Below are positions 1 through 6,451 of a stretch of DNA of 8,454 nucleotides, in pieces. Positions within the stretch are counted from its first letter, which is position 1. Each line of letters begins with the position of its first letter. Position numbers and translations under genes: made by a program. Under the pieces are notes generated by a model. The model saw nothing but the letters and a program-made list of their open reading frames with translations. It did no database searches and was not told where the DNA came from. This DNA is from Woeseiaceae bacterium (GTDB lineage Bacteria; Pseudomonadota; Gammaproteobacteria; Steroidobacterales; Woeseiaceae), in NCBI GenBank assembly GCA_022866645.1, contig JALHUQ010000410.1:1-8454 (forward strand), written 5' to 3'.

Positions 1-28
1 ATGCGTCCGAACTGAAGGTGTTTGTCAT
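1..28 (-). CDS. Start of an unidentified gene, cut by the left window edge
   Basis: An ATG at 28-26 on the minus strand opens a frame reading MTNTFSSDA before the window ends. A good Shine-Dalgarno (AAGGA, at 35-39 on the plus strand) sits 6 nt upstream of it. The ATG shares one base with the TAA stop of the preceding small ORF (TAATG), as in translationally coupled genes. Nine residues are too few to name a family. It could be the next gene of an rrtA-led transcript. The strong ribosome binding site and coupled start are the only support. Confidence 0.45.
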
Positions 29-249
29 TAGTAATCCTTATTGTTCGATGATGCGAGTAATGACTTCTGCAGGGCCTCGCCCGCGCCAATCATGAGCGAT
101 GAGTGAGACGGCACGCTCACAGGCAACAGCATAGCGAGCCGCGCTCCTGCTGCTTCGCAGCGAACGATAACGCTGGCGACGGCCTCTCTGTGGCCGGCTA
201 TAACGACCGACTGGGATCCCTGACCGGGAAATACCATTGCTATGGTCAA
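28..249 (-). pseudogene. fabD remnant (malonyl-CoA:ACP transacylase), internally deleted and C-terminally truncated
   Basis: This 73-residue ORF matches two separate parts of FabD. Residues 1-14 (MTIAMVFPGQGSQS) are the family's N-terminus with its GQGSQ loop. From residue 15 (VVIAGH) through PVSVPSHSSLM (43-53) it matches the region around E. coli residues 165-204, including the catalytic histidine (His49 here). About 150 residues are missing between the two, including the GHSxGE nucleophile serine and the conserved arginine. Homology fades after about residue 65 and the roughly 100-residue C-terminal part is absent; full FabD is about 310 residues. It cannot be an active acyltransferase. 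Even so the frame is open, with a TTG start (249-247) 7 nt after a GGAG (257-260). The stop overlaps the ATG of the next gene. It lies 37 bp downstream of rrtA on the same strand. I infer a decayed duplicate; translation as a small protein cannot be excluded. Confidence 0.7.
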
Positions 250-285
250 AAGCTGTCTCCGCTAGCGGTTTGTTCCAGGCCGAGC

Positions 286-291
286 ATTATA
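286..291 (-). promoter_or_regulatory. Possible -10 hexamer (TATAAT) after rrtA
   Basis: A perfect TATAAT on the minus strand overlaps the rrtA stop codon and lies about 40 bp upstream of the TTG start of the fabD remnant. With a 17-nt spacer the matching -35 would be TAGAGT (309-314), a poor match. It could drive the remnant and the gene beginning at position 28. A lone -10 match is weak evidence. Confidence 0.25.
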
Positions 292-901
292 TAGGCGCCC
301 GCTGCCGGACTCTAATACTTGCCAGAATCGCCCCCAGAGCGCCTCCCAGAGCGCCGTAAAGGTGTGCGGCGACGACAACCGGGCCTCCAGAGGTGGTTTC
401 AGACCCTGGCAGGGGGCCGCTGAACTGTTCCCAGGAAATCTTGGCGATCAGTAACGTCGCCAGAACCCCGGTTTCGAGCGTGATGTGCCGCAATCGGGGA
501 ACGATGCCGGCCGCCAATAATCCGTGCAGCAGGCCGGACATGCCTACATACCAATAAAGTTCGGGGTGCCGGAACCAAAAAGCAATATCGATGCTTGCCA
601 GGCTCACGGCAATAATCAGCACCCAGGAACGCATCGTCTGCGCGCCGCCAATCAGAAACCACACCAACAACAGGCCCACGCCATTCAATACCAGGTGTGA
701 CCAGCCCAGGTGCACAAAATGACCGCTTACCAGCCGCCAGGCCTCGCCCTGACCTATCCATACACGGTCGTAACGCAACATCTCGCTTGCTGCCGTCCCA
801 CCCAGCATGACCAGCGCCGAAACCCCTAAGATAGCCGCCGGTATCAGCCAGGATGCCGCCGGCGTTTTTTCGATACTTCCATGCAATTTGTGTAACCCCA
901 T
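287..901 (-). CDS. rrtA: Rhombosortase, rhomboid-family intramembrane serine protease
   Basis: A polytopic membrane protein of 204 residues, the normal length for the rhombosortase branch of rhomboid proteases. These cleave proteins carrying the C-terminal GlyGly-CTERM tripartite anchor within the inner membrane. Visible motifs are WRLVSGHFVHLGWSHLVLN (55-73), the rhomboid His/Asn helix with His61, His64, His69 and Asn73; GMSGLLHG (120-127), holding the nucleophile Ser122; and AAHLYGALGG (178-187), holding the catalytic His180. Hydrophobic segments lie near 17-36, 68-84, 91-108, 116-133, 142-155 and 175-195. The only good start is the ATG at 901-899; an in-frame stop lies a few codons upstream and there is no clear Shine-Dalgarno. 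It is divergent from the T2SS operon, 61 bp from the proposed gspG start. Some rhombosortase substrates are T2SS cargo (VesB of Vibrio cholerae is the known case), so the neighbourhood fits. No substrate gene is present here. Family assignment is confident; assignment to the rhombosortase branch rather than general GlpG-like rhomboids rests on the motifs and length. Confidence 0.88.
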   Translation of the reverse strand: MGLHKLHGSIEKTPAASWLIPAAILGVSALVMLGGTAASEMLRYDRVWIGQGEAWRLVSGHFVHLGWSHLVLNGVGLLLVWFLIGGAQTMRSWVLIIAVSLASIDIAFWFRHPELYWYVGMSGLLHGLLAAGIVPRLRHITLETGVLATLLIAKISWEQFSGPLPGSETTSGGPVVVAAHLYGALGGALGAILASIRVRQRAPI

Positions 902-904
902 GTT

Positions 905-913
905 TGTTATACT
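905..913 (+). promoter_or_regulatory. Putative extended -10 promoter of the gsp operon
   Basis: TG-T-TATACT is an extended -10 element (TGnTATAAT, one mismatch) about 50 bp upstream of the proposed gspG GTG start. A -35 is weak (TTTGTG or TTGTGT around 887-893), which is tolerated with an extended -10. The predicted transcription start is near 920. The same bases read on the minus strand give TATAAC (911-906), a possible -10 for rrtA. Confidence 0.4.
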
Positions 914-948
914 GACGTTTATTCAAAGAGTGAGTCAATCTCGCGTTT

Positions 949-953
949 CGGAG
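949..953 (+). promoter_or_regulatory. Ribosome binding site that fixes the gspG start
   Basis: CGGAG ends 9 nt before the GTG at 963. No such site precedes the other in-frame candidates (ATG at 900, GTG at 930). This supports a 13-residue prepilin leader rather than the long N-terminal extension implied by the upstream ATG codons, which would run through rrtA. Confidence 0.6.
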
Positions 954-962
954 CATAGTAGA

Positions 963-1406
963 GTGAGGCATACAGAAGCACGCAGCCACCAGCAACGTGG
1001 TTTTACCCTGATCGAGATTATGGTGGTCGTTATTATTATCGGAATTCTCGCCGCTATTGTGGCACCGAACGTCATAGGTCGGGTGGATGATGCGCAGATT
1101 ACCAAGGTGCATGCGGAGATAAGCAACATCGGATCCGCATTGAAATTCTACCGGCTCGATAATTTTGCCTACCCGACCAGCGAACAAGGTCTTGAGGCAC
1201 TGGTGAGCAAACCTAACGATCCGAACGTTAGGAACTGGAAGCCCGGTGGCTATCTTGATCGACTGCCGAAAGATCCGTGGGGCAATCCTTACCAGTATTT
1301 GAGCCCTGGCAACAATGGAGAAGTTGATATCTTCACCCTGGGCCGTGACGGGCGCCCTGGTGGCGAAGGTCTGGATGCGGACATTGGCAACTGGGATCCG
1401 GAATAG
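963..1406 (+). CDS. gspG: T2SS major pseudopilin GspG
   Basis: The main subunit of the periplasmic T2SS pseudopilus, inserted in the inner membrane and processed by the prepilin peptidase GspO/PilD. The precursor is 147 residues. A basic leader MRHTEARSHQQRG (1-13) is followed by FTLIEIMVVV, so cleavage falls after Gly13 and the mature Glu5 (Glu18) is present. The hydrophobic helix spans about 14-35. The family signature follows: YPTSEQGLEAL (70-80), LPKDPWGNPYQY (101-112) and the acidic C-terminal loop GRDGRPGGEG...DADIGNW (128-144), which in GspG binds calcium. I chose the GTG at 963 for its GGAG and because an upstream ATG frame would place rrtA coding sequence in the leader. It is the first gene of the operon. 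A 31-nt gap to gspH is the longest inside the operon, which could allow separate control of this abundant subunit. Confidence 0.96.
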   Translation: MRHTEARSHQQRGFTLIEIMVVVIIIGILAAIVAPNVIGRVDDAQITKVHAEISNIGSALKFYRLDNFAYPTSEQGLEALVSKPNDPNVRNWKPGGYLDRLPKDPWGNPYQYLSPGNNGEVDIFTLGRDGRPGGEGLDADIGNWDPE

Positions 1407-1437
1407 GCCGGGCCACCGAATTTATTCATTGCAGACT

Positions 1438-2001
1438 ATGCGTAAGTCGCGATTCGCCGCTGGATTTACTCTGATCGAGATTCTGGTCGTGATCGTTATT
1501 GTCGGAACCATTCTGTCTATCGCGATGCTCTCATTTGGAATTATCGGCAACGATCGCGACCTGCAGACCGAAGCGAGGCGCTTTCTGTCATTGGTTGAAG
1601 TTGCTCGGGATGAAGCGTCAATGCAGGGTCGGGAATTCGGGATCGAGTTGATGACGGCGGGATATCGTTTCGTTGAATATGATGCCCTAACGGGTTTATG
1701 GGCTGATGTGCCGGGAGACGATACTTTGCGCCTTCGCAGCATGCCTGAGGATGTGGAGTTGGAACTTTACCTCGAGGATAAGCGCATAGTGCTCGACGAT
1801 GATCCGGCAGAATTTGAGGATCCGGACAAGAGAACGAGTATGACGACAACCAAAGCGTATGCGCCCCATTTGTTGATCTACTCCAGTGGTGACGCGACTC
1901 CCTTCGAATTGCATGTCTGGCGCTCATTTGACGACGAGCGCGTAATTCTTCGCGGCAATGTCTTTGGCGAAGTCGAGCTCGTCAGTCGCGATGAAGAGTA
2001 G
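1438..2001 (+). CDS. gspH: T2SS minor pseudopilin GspH
   Basis: A minor pseudopilin that joins the pseudopilus below the GspI-J-K tip. The precursor has 187 residues. Leader MRKSRFAAG (1-9) precedes FTLIEILVVI with Glu14 at mature position 5, then a helix to about residue 33. The body carries the GspH pattern of a long basic/acidic helix (RDLQTEARRFLSLVEVARDEA, 40-60) and the C-terminal LLIYSSGDATPFEL (145-158). An acidic stretch at 119-130 (LDDDPAEFEDPD) lies in the loop region where family members vary. The ATG at 1438 gives the leader; the longer reading frame opening at 1315 overlaps gspG and is not needed. The Shine-Dalgarno is poor. Its stop is 3 nt before the gspI start. Confidence 0.93.
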   Translation: MRKSRFAAGFTLIEILVVIVIVGTILSIAMLSFGIIGNDRDLQTEARRFLSLVEVARDEASMQGREFGIELMTAGYRFVEYDALTGLWADVPGDDTLRLRSMPEDVELELYLEDKRIVLDDDPAEFEDPDKRTSMTTTKAYAPHLLIYSSGDATPFELHVWRSFDDERVILRGNVFGEVELVSRDEE

Positions 2002-2004
2002 TCA

Positions 2005-2433
2005 GTGAAGCATCGAGCGAATAGCGGATTCACGTTGATAGAGGTGATGGTTGCGCTAGCCATTGTGGCCTTGTCGTTGACCGCGGTTACAGCCAGTCTG
2101 AGCCAGATGATAGACGCGGCGCAAACGATGCGAGATCGAACCTACGCCAGCTGGATCGCGCAAAATCGAATAACGGAACTCAGACTGGCCGCAGTGACGC
2201 CCAACGTTGGAGCAACGAATGGTGAAGTGCAGTACGCAAATGCGGAATGGTCGTGGCGCGCCGTTGTATCGGAAACCGGCGTTGACGATTTGTACAGGAT
2301 TGACGTTTCGGTCTCACTGGCTGGCAGTGACGACATCATTCGAACGGTAAGCGGTTTTGCCGGCCCACCCGGTGCCGCTGGCGAAGCGAATCGTGCTTGG
2401 GCGCGATTGCAGCAATCAGGACCGAAATCATGA
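2005..2433 (+). CDS. gspI: T2SS minor pseudopilin GspI
   Basis: A minor pseudopilin that nucleates the GspI-J-K tip complex. It has 142 residues: leader MKHRANSG (1-8), then FTLIEVMVALAIVALS, with mature Glu5 at Glu13. Typical GspI features are the short body, the WIAQNRITELRL segment (about 50-61) and the central W-W pattern (AEWSWRAVV). It starts at GTG 2005 with GAAGAG 6 nt upstream, just after the gspH stop. Its TGA overlaps the ATG of gspJ (ATGA). Confidence 0.93.
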   Translation: MKHRANSGFTLIEVMVALAIVALSLTAVTASLSQMIDAAQTMRDRTYASWIAQNRITELRLAAVTPNVGATNGEVQYANAEWSWRAVVSETGVDDLYRIDVSVSLAGSDDIIRTVSGFAGPPGAAGEANRAWARLQQSGPKS

Positions 2434-3032
2434 CGAGTCGACGGTCACACGGCTTCACGCTGATTGAGGTATTGGTCGCTATGGCGATATTCGGTGTGCT
2501 GACGATACTTGCTTACATGGCATTAGCGCAGACACTGGCGAGCGCCGAGATGCTGACAGCACGCATGGATCGATTGCAGGCAATACAGCGAACCATGCGC
2601 TATCTGGGTAACGACCTCACTTCTGCCTCGCCGCGTCCTGTGCGTGATGAACTCGGGACTTCCTACATGCCCGCTGTCATGGTGTCACCTGCCAATAATT
2701 TTGCGCTCGCCGTTACTCACGGTGGTTGGACTAACCCGGCTGGACTGCCGCGGAGCACACAACAACGCAGCGTTTATCGGCTGGAGGACGGCAAGTTATT
2801 TCGCATCTACTACAACGTACTTGACGCGACGTATTCCAATGATGCGCTATCAACAGAGATTCTGGATGGCGTTGAGAGCCTCGAGTTTCGTCTGCTTCTG
2901 GACAATGGACAAACGACGAATCAATGGCCGCCCGACGGTACTCCGGAAAACTACAGGCCGCGAGCGGTCGAGATCATCCTTACCCTGGAAGGCGAAGGCG
3001 AAATCCGCCGCATCATTGAAGTGGCATCGTGA
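2430..3032 (+). CDS. gspJ: T2SS minor pseudopilin GspJ
   Basis: A minor pseudopilin that binds GspI and GspK at the pseudopilus tip. The precursor is 200 residues. Leader MTSRRSHG (1-8) precedes FTLIEVLVAMAIFGVL, with Glu13 at mature position 5. Family features include the long N-terminal helix running into QAIQRTMRYLGNDL, a LEDGKLFRIYYN strand pair, ILDGVESLEFRLLL and the near-terminal PRAVEIILTLE. It starts at ATG 2430 inside the gspI stop, with AGGA (2418-2421) 8 nt upstream. An in-frame ATG at 2397 would add 11 residues ahead of the leader and is unlikely. Its stop overlaps the gspK GTG. Confidence 0.94.
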   Translation: MTSRRSHGFTLIEVLVAMAIFGVLTILAYMALAQTLASAEMLTARMDRLQAIQRTMRYLGNDLTSASPRPVRDELGTSYMPAVMVSPANNFALAVTHGGWTNPAGLPRSTQQRSVYRLEDGKLFRIYYNVLDATYSNDALSTEILDGVESLEFRLLLDNGQTTNQWPPDGTPENYRPRAVEIILTLEGEGEIRRIIEVAS

Positions 3033-3970
3033 TTAGGGTGACGCGCTCTCGTGGTGTTGCACTCATAACCGCGATGTTAATTACCGCAATAACGGGATCG
3101 TTGGCGGCGGGACTGGCATGGGACAATGCGCTGGATGTGCGCCGAACCACGGTTCTTCTGTTTCACGAACAAGGGATGCAGGTCGCGCTTGGCGCAGAAA
3201 GCTGGATCCGCAACATCCTTCGCGATGATGGAATTGAAAGCCAGACGGATCATCTCGGGGAGTTGTGGGCGAGCGAACTACCCGGATTGCCAGTCGATAA
3301 TGGTTCCGTGCAGGGCGCCGTGACTGGAAACATCATTGATCTTCAGGGCCGTTTTAACGTCAACAATTTGATAGATCAAAACGGCAAAGTCGACAACGAT
3401 GTGCTGGAGCAGTTTCAGCGCCTTCTCGTTGCACTGGGCCTCGACCCGAGATTTGCGGGTCTTGCAGCGGACTGGATTGACGAGGATCAGGCTGCGGGAT
3501 TTCCAGACGGCGCAGAGGATTCCATCTACACGAGCTTTACCCCGCCCTATCGCACATTTAATCGCTACCTGGTCAATGTCTCCGAGTTAGCGTCTCTTGA
3601 GGGTATGGACAAGAAAAGTTTCGATATACTGTTGCCGCATATCACGGCGCTGCCCGAGAGGACACAGATCAATGTTAATACCGCTACTTTCGCTGTATTA
3701 CAGTCGCTGGACGCAAATCTCGATACAACAGCCGTAGAAGCTTTGATGTCCGAACGCGAGTCAGCCGGGTTCGCCGATTACGGTCAGACGTTCTCTACAT
3801 TGCTGACGAATCAGGCGATGTTTGATCAACTCACCGAAACGAGCAGCTATTTTCAATTGAAGGCGGTCGTACAGATTGATACGGTTCGTGTCACCTATTA
3901 CAGTGTGTTGTTGCGGGCGCCTAATGGCGGCCCGGTGACGACAATAGTGCGAAGCCTGGGAACCATTTGA
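3029..3970 (+). CDS. gspK: T2SS pseudopilus tip protein GspK
   Basis: The large minor pseudopilin that caps the pseudopilus. It has 313 residues. Leader MIRVTRSRG (1-9) precedes VALITAMLITAITGSLAAG. As is usual for GspK, the residue at mature position 5 is not Glu (Thr14 here). Diagnostic motifs are NIIDLQGRFNVNNL (101-114), the acidic metal-binding stretch ADWIDEDQ...DGAED (147-164), LVNVSEL (181-187), and RTQINVNTAT (211-220) in the helix-hairpin-helix-like domain. It starts at GTG 3029, overlapping the gspJ stop by 4 nt (GTGA), with GAAG 7 nt upstream. No truncation is seen. Confidence 0.95.
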   Translation: MIRVTRSRGVALITAMLITAITGSLAAGLAWDNALDVRRTTVLLFHEQGMQVALGAESWIRNILRDDGIESQTDHLGELWASELPGLPVDNGSVQGAVTGNIIDLQGRFNVNNLIDQNGKVDNDVLEQFQRLLVALGLDPRFAGLAADWIDEDQAAGFPDGAEDSIYTSFTPPYRTFNRYLVNVSELASLEGMDKKSFDILLPHITALPERTQINVNTATFAVLQSLDANLDTTAVEALMSERESAGFADYGQTFSTLLTNQAMFDQLTETSSYFQLKAVVQIDTVRVTYYSVLLRAPNGGPVTTIVRSLGTI

Positions 3971-3972
3971 GC

Positions 3973-5226
3973 ATGACAGAGTATGTCGTTATACGGCTGG
4001 ACGCCGAAGACCAGCCAGTGCAGTGGGTGCTGGCAGACAGCGATGGCACGCGGCGGAGTAACGTCTCTACCGGCAGCCTCGAACTGGCCGCGACAGCGGC
4101 GTCGGGCCGCGCTGTCATCGTTCTCGTGCCGTCGGTTGATTTGCTGATTACATCGGTACACATCCCGGCTCGTTCGTCGTCGAAGATTAAGGCTGCCATA
4201 CCCTTTGCACTGGAAGAAAACCTTGCGGAAGACGTAGAACGTCTGCATTTCGCCATAGGGAAGCGTCAAGAGAATAATCGATTGCCCGTCGTGGTCGTCG
4301 CTCACGACAAAATGTCGGACTGGCTCGGACGCCTGCGCCAAGTGGGTATTGAGCCGACGATTATGGTGCCGGACAGTTATGGCCTGCCAAGAATCCCTGG
4401 CACCTTGTCGGTCCTGATCGATGATGACACTGTCATGTTCAATGACGGTGCCGACGCGAACTTCGTGCTTCAGGGGGTGAATCCAAGCGATGTGCTGGTT
4501 TTCGCGGGCCAACTGGGTGATTCGCAAACAGAAGATGCCGAAAAGTCCGGACATCTGCTGGCGTTTTGTACACATGAACAGGACGAGCGGCTGTCGCCTG
4601 ACTGGATCGCGTTACGGCAAGAACTTCACAGCGTAGACGTAAATGTTTTGCCTGACGGTGTCCTTCCGAAGCTCGCCGTCACCGTCGCCGCTGGCTACGG
4701 TGTGAATCTTCTGCAGGGCAAATATGGCAAGAGAACGGAATACTCAGTCGTATTTAAACCCTGGAGAATCGCCGCAATATTATTGCTCAGTCTCGGCGTG
4801 GTCGGCATGGCATTGAAGGGCGTGGGCTACTACCAGTTAGTACAGGACGAGTCGGCTTTGCGTGCGCAATTTATCGCCGAGTATCGCCTGATTCGTCCCG
4901 ATGACACGCGAGAGATAGAGGATCCCTCGGCTATCGTGGATTCAATACGTCGCAACACAGGTGCATCGACAACGCCGCAGGTCTTCCTTCCCGGCTTACG
5001 AGAGCTGGGTGCCGCCATGGCCGCAAACTCGGCGGCAAAGATCGAGGCGATAAGCTATCGAGCCGGCGTCATCGATTTGCGACTTTCGGCACCGGATGTC
5101 CCGACCCTCGACAATATACAGAAGGCGATTACTGCCTCGGGCCGCTTTCAGGCGTCGATTCAGTCGACGGACAAGGTCGCCGACCAGATTAACGGTCGCA
5201 TTCAAATCAGGGAGTCCGGTTCGTGA
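3973..5226 (+). CDS. gspL: T2SS inner-membrane platform protein GspL
   Basis: GspL recruits the ATPase GspE to the membrane through its cytoplasmic domain and pairs with GspM in the periplasm. It has 417 residues from the ATG at 3973. The N-terminal actin-like cytoplasmic domain includes the conserved IPFALEENLAEDVERLHFA (76-94) and ends with the GVNLLQGKY motif (243-251). One membrane segment lies at about 265-287 (after KPWR). A periplasmic ferredoxin-like domain covers roughly 335-415. The ATG lies 2 nt after the gspK stop, with GGGAA (3958-3962) 10 nt upstream. A TTG at 3967, overlapping the gspK stop, would add two residues; both starts are possible. The presence of GspL implies a GspE ATPase elsewhere in the genome. 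Confidence 0.93.
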   Translation: MTEYVVIRLDAEDQPVQWVLADSDGTRRSNVSTGSLELAATAASGRAVIVLVPSVDLLITSVHIPARSSSKIKAAIPFALEENLAEDVERLHFAIGKRQENNRLPVVVVAHDKMSDWLGRLRQVGIEPTIMVPDSYGLPRIPGTLSVLIDDDTVMFNDGADANFVLQGVNPSDVLVFAGQLGDSQTEDAEKSGHLLAFCTHEQDERLSPDWIALRQELHSVDVNVLPDGVLPKLAVTVAAGYGVNLLQGKYGKRTEYSVVFKPWRIAAILLLSLGVVGMALKGVGYYQLVQDESALRAQFIAEYRLIRPDDTREIEDPSAIVDSIRRNTGASTTPQVFLPGLRELGAAMAANSAAKIEAISYRAGVIDLRLSAPDVPTLDNIQKAITASGRFQASIQSTDKVADQINGRIQIRESGS

Positions 5227-5714
5227 AAGACTGGTTTGAGTCCCTGGAAATGCGCGAGCGTCAATTCGTCGCCATCGGCGTCGTCGTCGTTGTTCTCTCA
5301 CTGCTGTACGGTTTGGTTTGGGCACCGTTGGACAGGAATCACATGGCATTGAAAGCCGAGGTTCAAAATTGGCAGCGCTCGCTCGCCGAACTGCGGCCGT
5401 TGCGGGTCAACGGCAGAAATCCTGGCCAATCTCAATCCGCACCGGTAATCGGTATGCAACAGTCGCCCATCATTATTGTTGACGAGACATTGAGTAGCCG
5501 TGGCCTCGACCGATACCGGCGCCGGAGCCAGCCCACGACCAGCAACGGAATTCGTGTTGAATTCGAAAATGTTGCATTCGACGAACTGGTACTGTGGCTC
5601 GGCGACCTCAGCGAGCGCTATGCAATGCATGTTCAAGCCGGCAGCTTTTCAACTGGATCACAAGCTGCTTCTGGACGCATCAACGCGACTTTGACACTGG
5701 AGCGTGCTCTTTGA
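5223..5714 (+). CDS. gspM: T2SS inner-membrane platform protein GspM
   Basis: A bitopic partner of GspL that stabilises the platform. It has 163 residues, the usual size. A short cytoplasmic N-terminus (MKDWFESLEMRERQ) is followed by a membrane segment at about 15-34, a helical linker (LKAEVQNWQRSLAELRPLR, 43-61), and a C-terminal domain at about 80-163 with VEFENVAFDELVLWLGDL, the typical GspM segment. It starts at GTG 5223, overlapping the gspL stop (GTGA), with a strong AGGGAG (5209-5214) 8 nt upstream. Its TGA overlaps the gspN start. Confidence 0.92.
   Translation: MKDWFESLEMRERQFVAIGVVVVVLSLLYGLVWAPLDRNHMALKAEVQNWQRSLAELRPLRVNGRNPGQSQSAPVIGMQQSPIIIVDETLSSRGLDRYRRRSQPTTSNGIRVEFENVAFDELVLWLGDLSERYAMHVQAGSFSTGSQAASGRINATLTLERAL
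5699..5702 (+). promoter_or_regulatory. Ribosome binding site supporting the TTG start of gspN
   Basis: GGAG, inside the last codons of gspM, lies 8 nt before the TTG at 5711. This spacing, with the 4-nt TTGA overlap, makes the non-ATG start the best choice and suggests that ribosomes finishing gspM re-initiate on gspN. Confidence 0.55.
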
Positions 5715-6451
5715 TTCGCTCATGGCGTGGCCTCGTACTGGTCGGCGTATTGACGATGATTCTGGGCTTGCTTGTCACGTTTCCAGCGCGTGTCGCTTTC
5801 CAATGGTTCATGCCGACGGCGCTGACTGTCAGCGGAATACAGGGGACCGTCTGGGCTGGTAATGCGAGCGAGGCGTCCGTCAGCGGCATTTATTGCCAGG
5901 ACATACTCTGGCGCATGAATCCTCTGCGCCTTTTCGCTGGCGAGGTTTCCTACAACGTCAGCGCAAAACCAGTAAGAGGATTCGTGGAGTCCGACGTCAG
6001 CCTTGGGTTCGGCGGCGTACTTTCCTTATCCAATCTGAGTGCGGCGCTGCCACTTGACTTGATTGCCGGCGCATCCGGCGTCCGGGATTTGCAGGGCAAT
6101 GCCAGTTTGACCTTTGAACGGGTCGCGATCGTCAATGGCCTGCCGACTGCGGCGGACGGTACCCTGCAGGTTGCTAATCTGATAATACCGATAATCAGCC
6201 GTGACTCACTCGGCGGTTACAAAGCGGATTTCTTCACGCAGAACAATGGCATCGCTGCGAGTATCGAAGATACTGATGGCGTCGTCGATTTAGCCGGGAG
6301 TTTTCTGTTGCGAGCAGACCGGACCTATGAGTTCACCGGCCAAGTTATAGCAAAGCCGGAAACACCTCAGGCCTTGCGTCAGCAACTTGTTAATTTGCCG
6401 CCAATGAACAGTCCTGGCCAGAAGGAAATTCGCCTCGAAGGCGTATTTTAG
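5711..6451 (+). CDS. gspN: T2SS protein GspN
   Basis: GspN is an inner-membrane-anchored periplasmic T2SS accessory protein found in a subset of systems; its role is not settled and it is dispensable in some species. It has 246 residues from the TTG at 5711, close to the usual 250. There is one N-terminal membrane segment (about 7-27). Motifs follow in order: LTVSGIQGTVWAGNAS (38-53), the family's SGxxGTxW signature; DILWRMNPLRLFAGEVSYNV (64-83); LPLDLIAGASGVRDLQGNASL (113-133); and a C-terminal GQKEIRLEGVF. The TTG overlaps the gspM stop (TTGA) and is preceded by GGAG 8 nt away (5699-5702). The ATG at 5594 would add 39 residues read from within gspM and is rejected. It is the last gene of the operon. 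Confidence 0.9.
   Translation: MIRSWRGLVLVGVLTMILGLLVTFPARVAFQWFMPTALTVSGIQGTVWAGNASEASVSGIYCQDILWRMNPLRLFAGEVSYNVSAKPVRGFVESDVSLGFGGVLSLSNLSAALPLDLIAGASGVRDLQGNASLTFERVAIVNGLPTAADGTLQVANLIIPIISRDSLGGYKADFFTQNNGIAASIEDTDGVVDLAGSFLLRADRTYEFTGQVIAKPETPQALRQQLVNLPPMNSPGQKEIRLEGVF

Noticed and set aside
807..962. Upstream ATG codons (807, 900) as the gspG start
   Set aside because: They would give a 34-65 residue leader ahead of the prepilin cleavage site, overlap rrtA and lack a ribosome binding site. The GTG at 963 has GGAG and a normal leader.
399..1187. 262-residue minus-strand ORF overlapping rrtA and gspG
   Set aside because: It runs antisense to gspG and in another frame of rrtA, with low-complexity Arg/His-rich composition and no recognisable motif: a shadow ORF.
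1401..1427. Possible hairpin between gspG and gspH (GAATA/TATTC with GGCC inside)
   Set aside because: The outer stem is 5 AT-rich pairs with a 17-nt loop, and the inner GGCC copies are one base apart and cannot fold. Not supported as an attenuator.
1000..2490. Near-repeated sequences at the starts of gspG, gspH, gspI and gspJ
   Set aside because: These are the homologous prepilin cleavage motifs (FTLIE) of paralogous genes, not DNA repeats or mobile elements.
5594..5710. ATG at 5594 as the gspN start, giving a 285-residue protein
   Set aside because: The extra 39 residues are gspM read in another frame and precede the N-terminal membrane anchor. The TTG at 5711 has a well-spaced GGAG.
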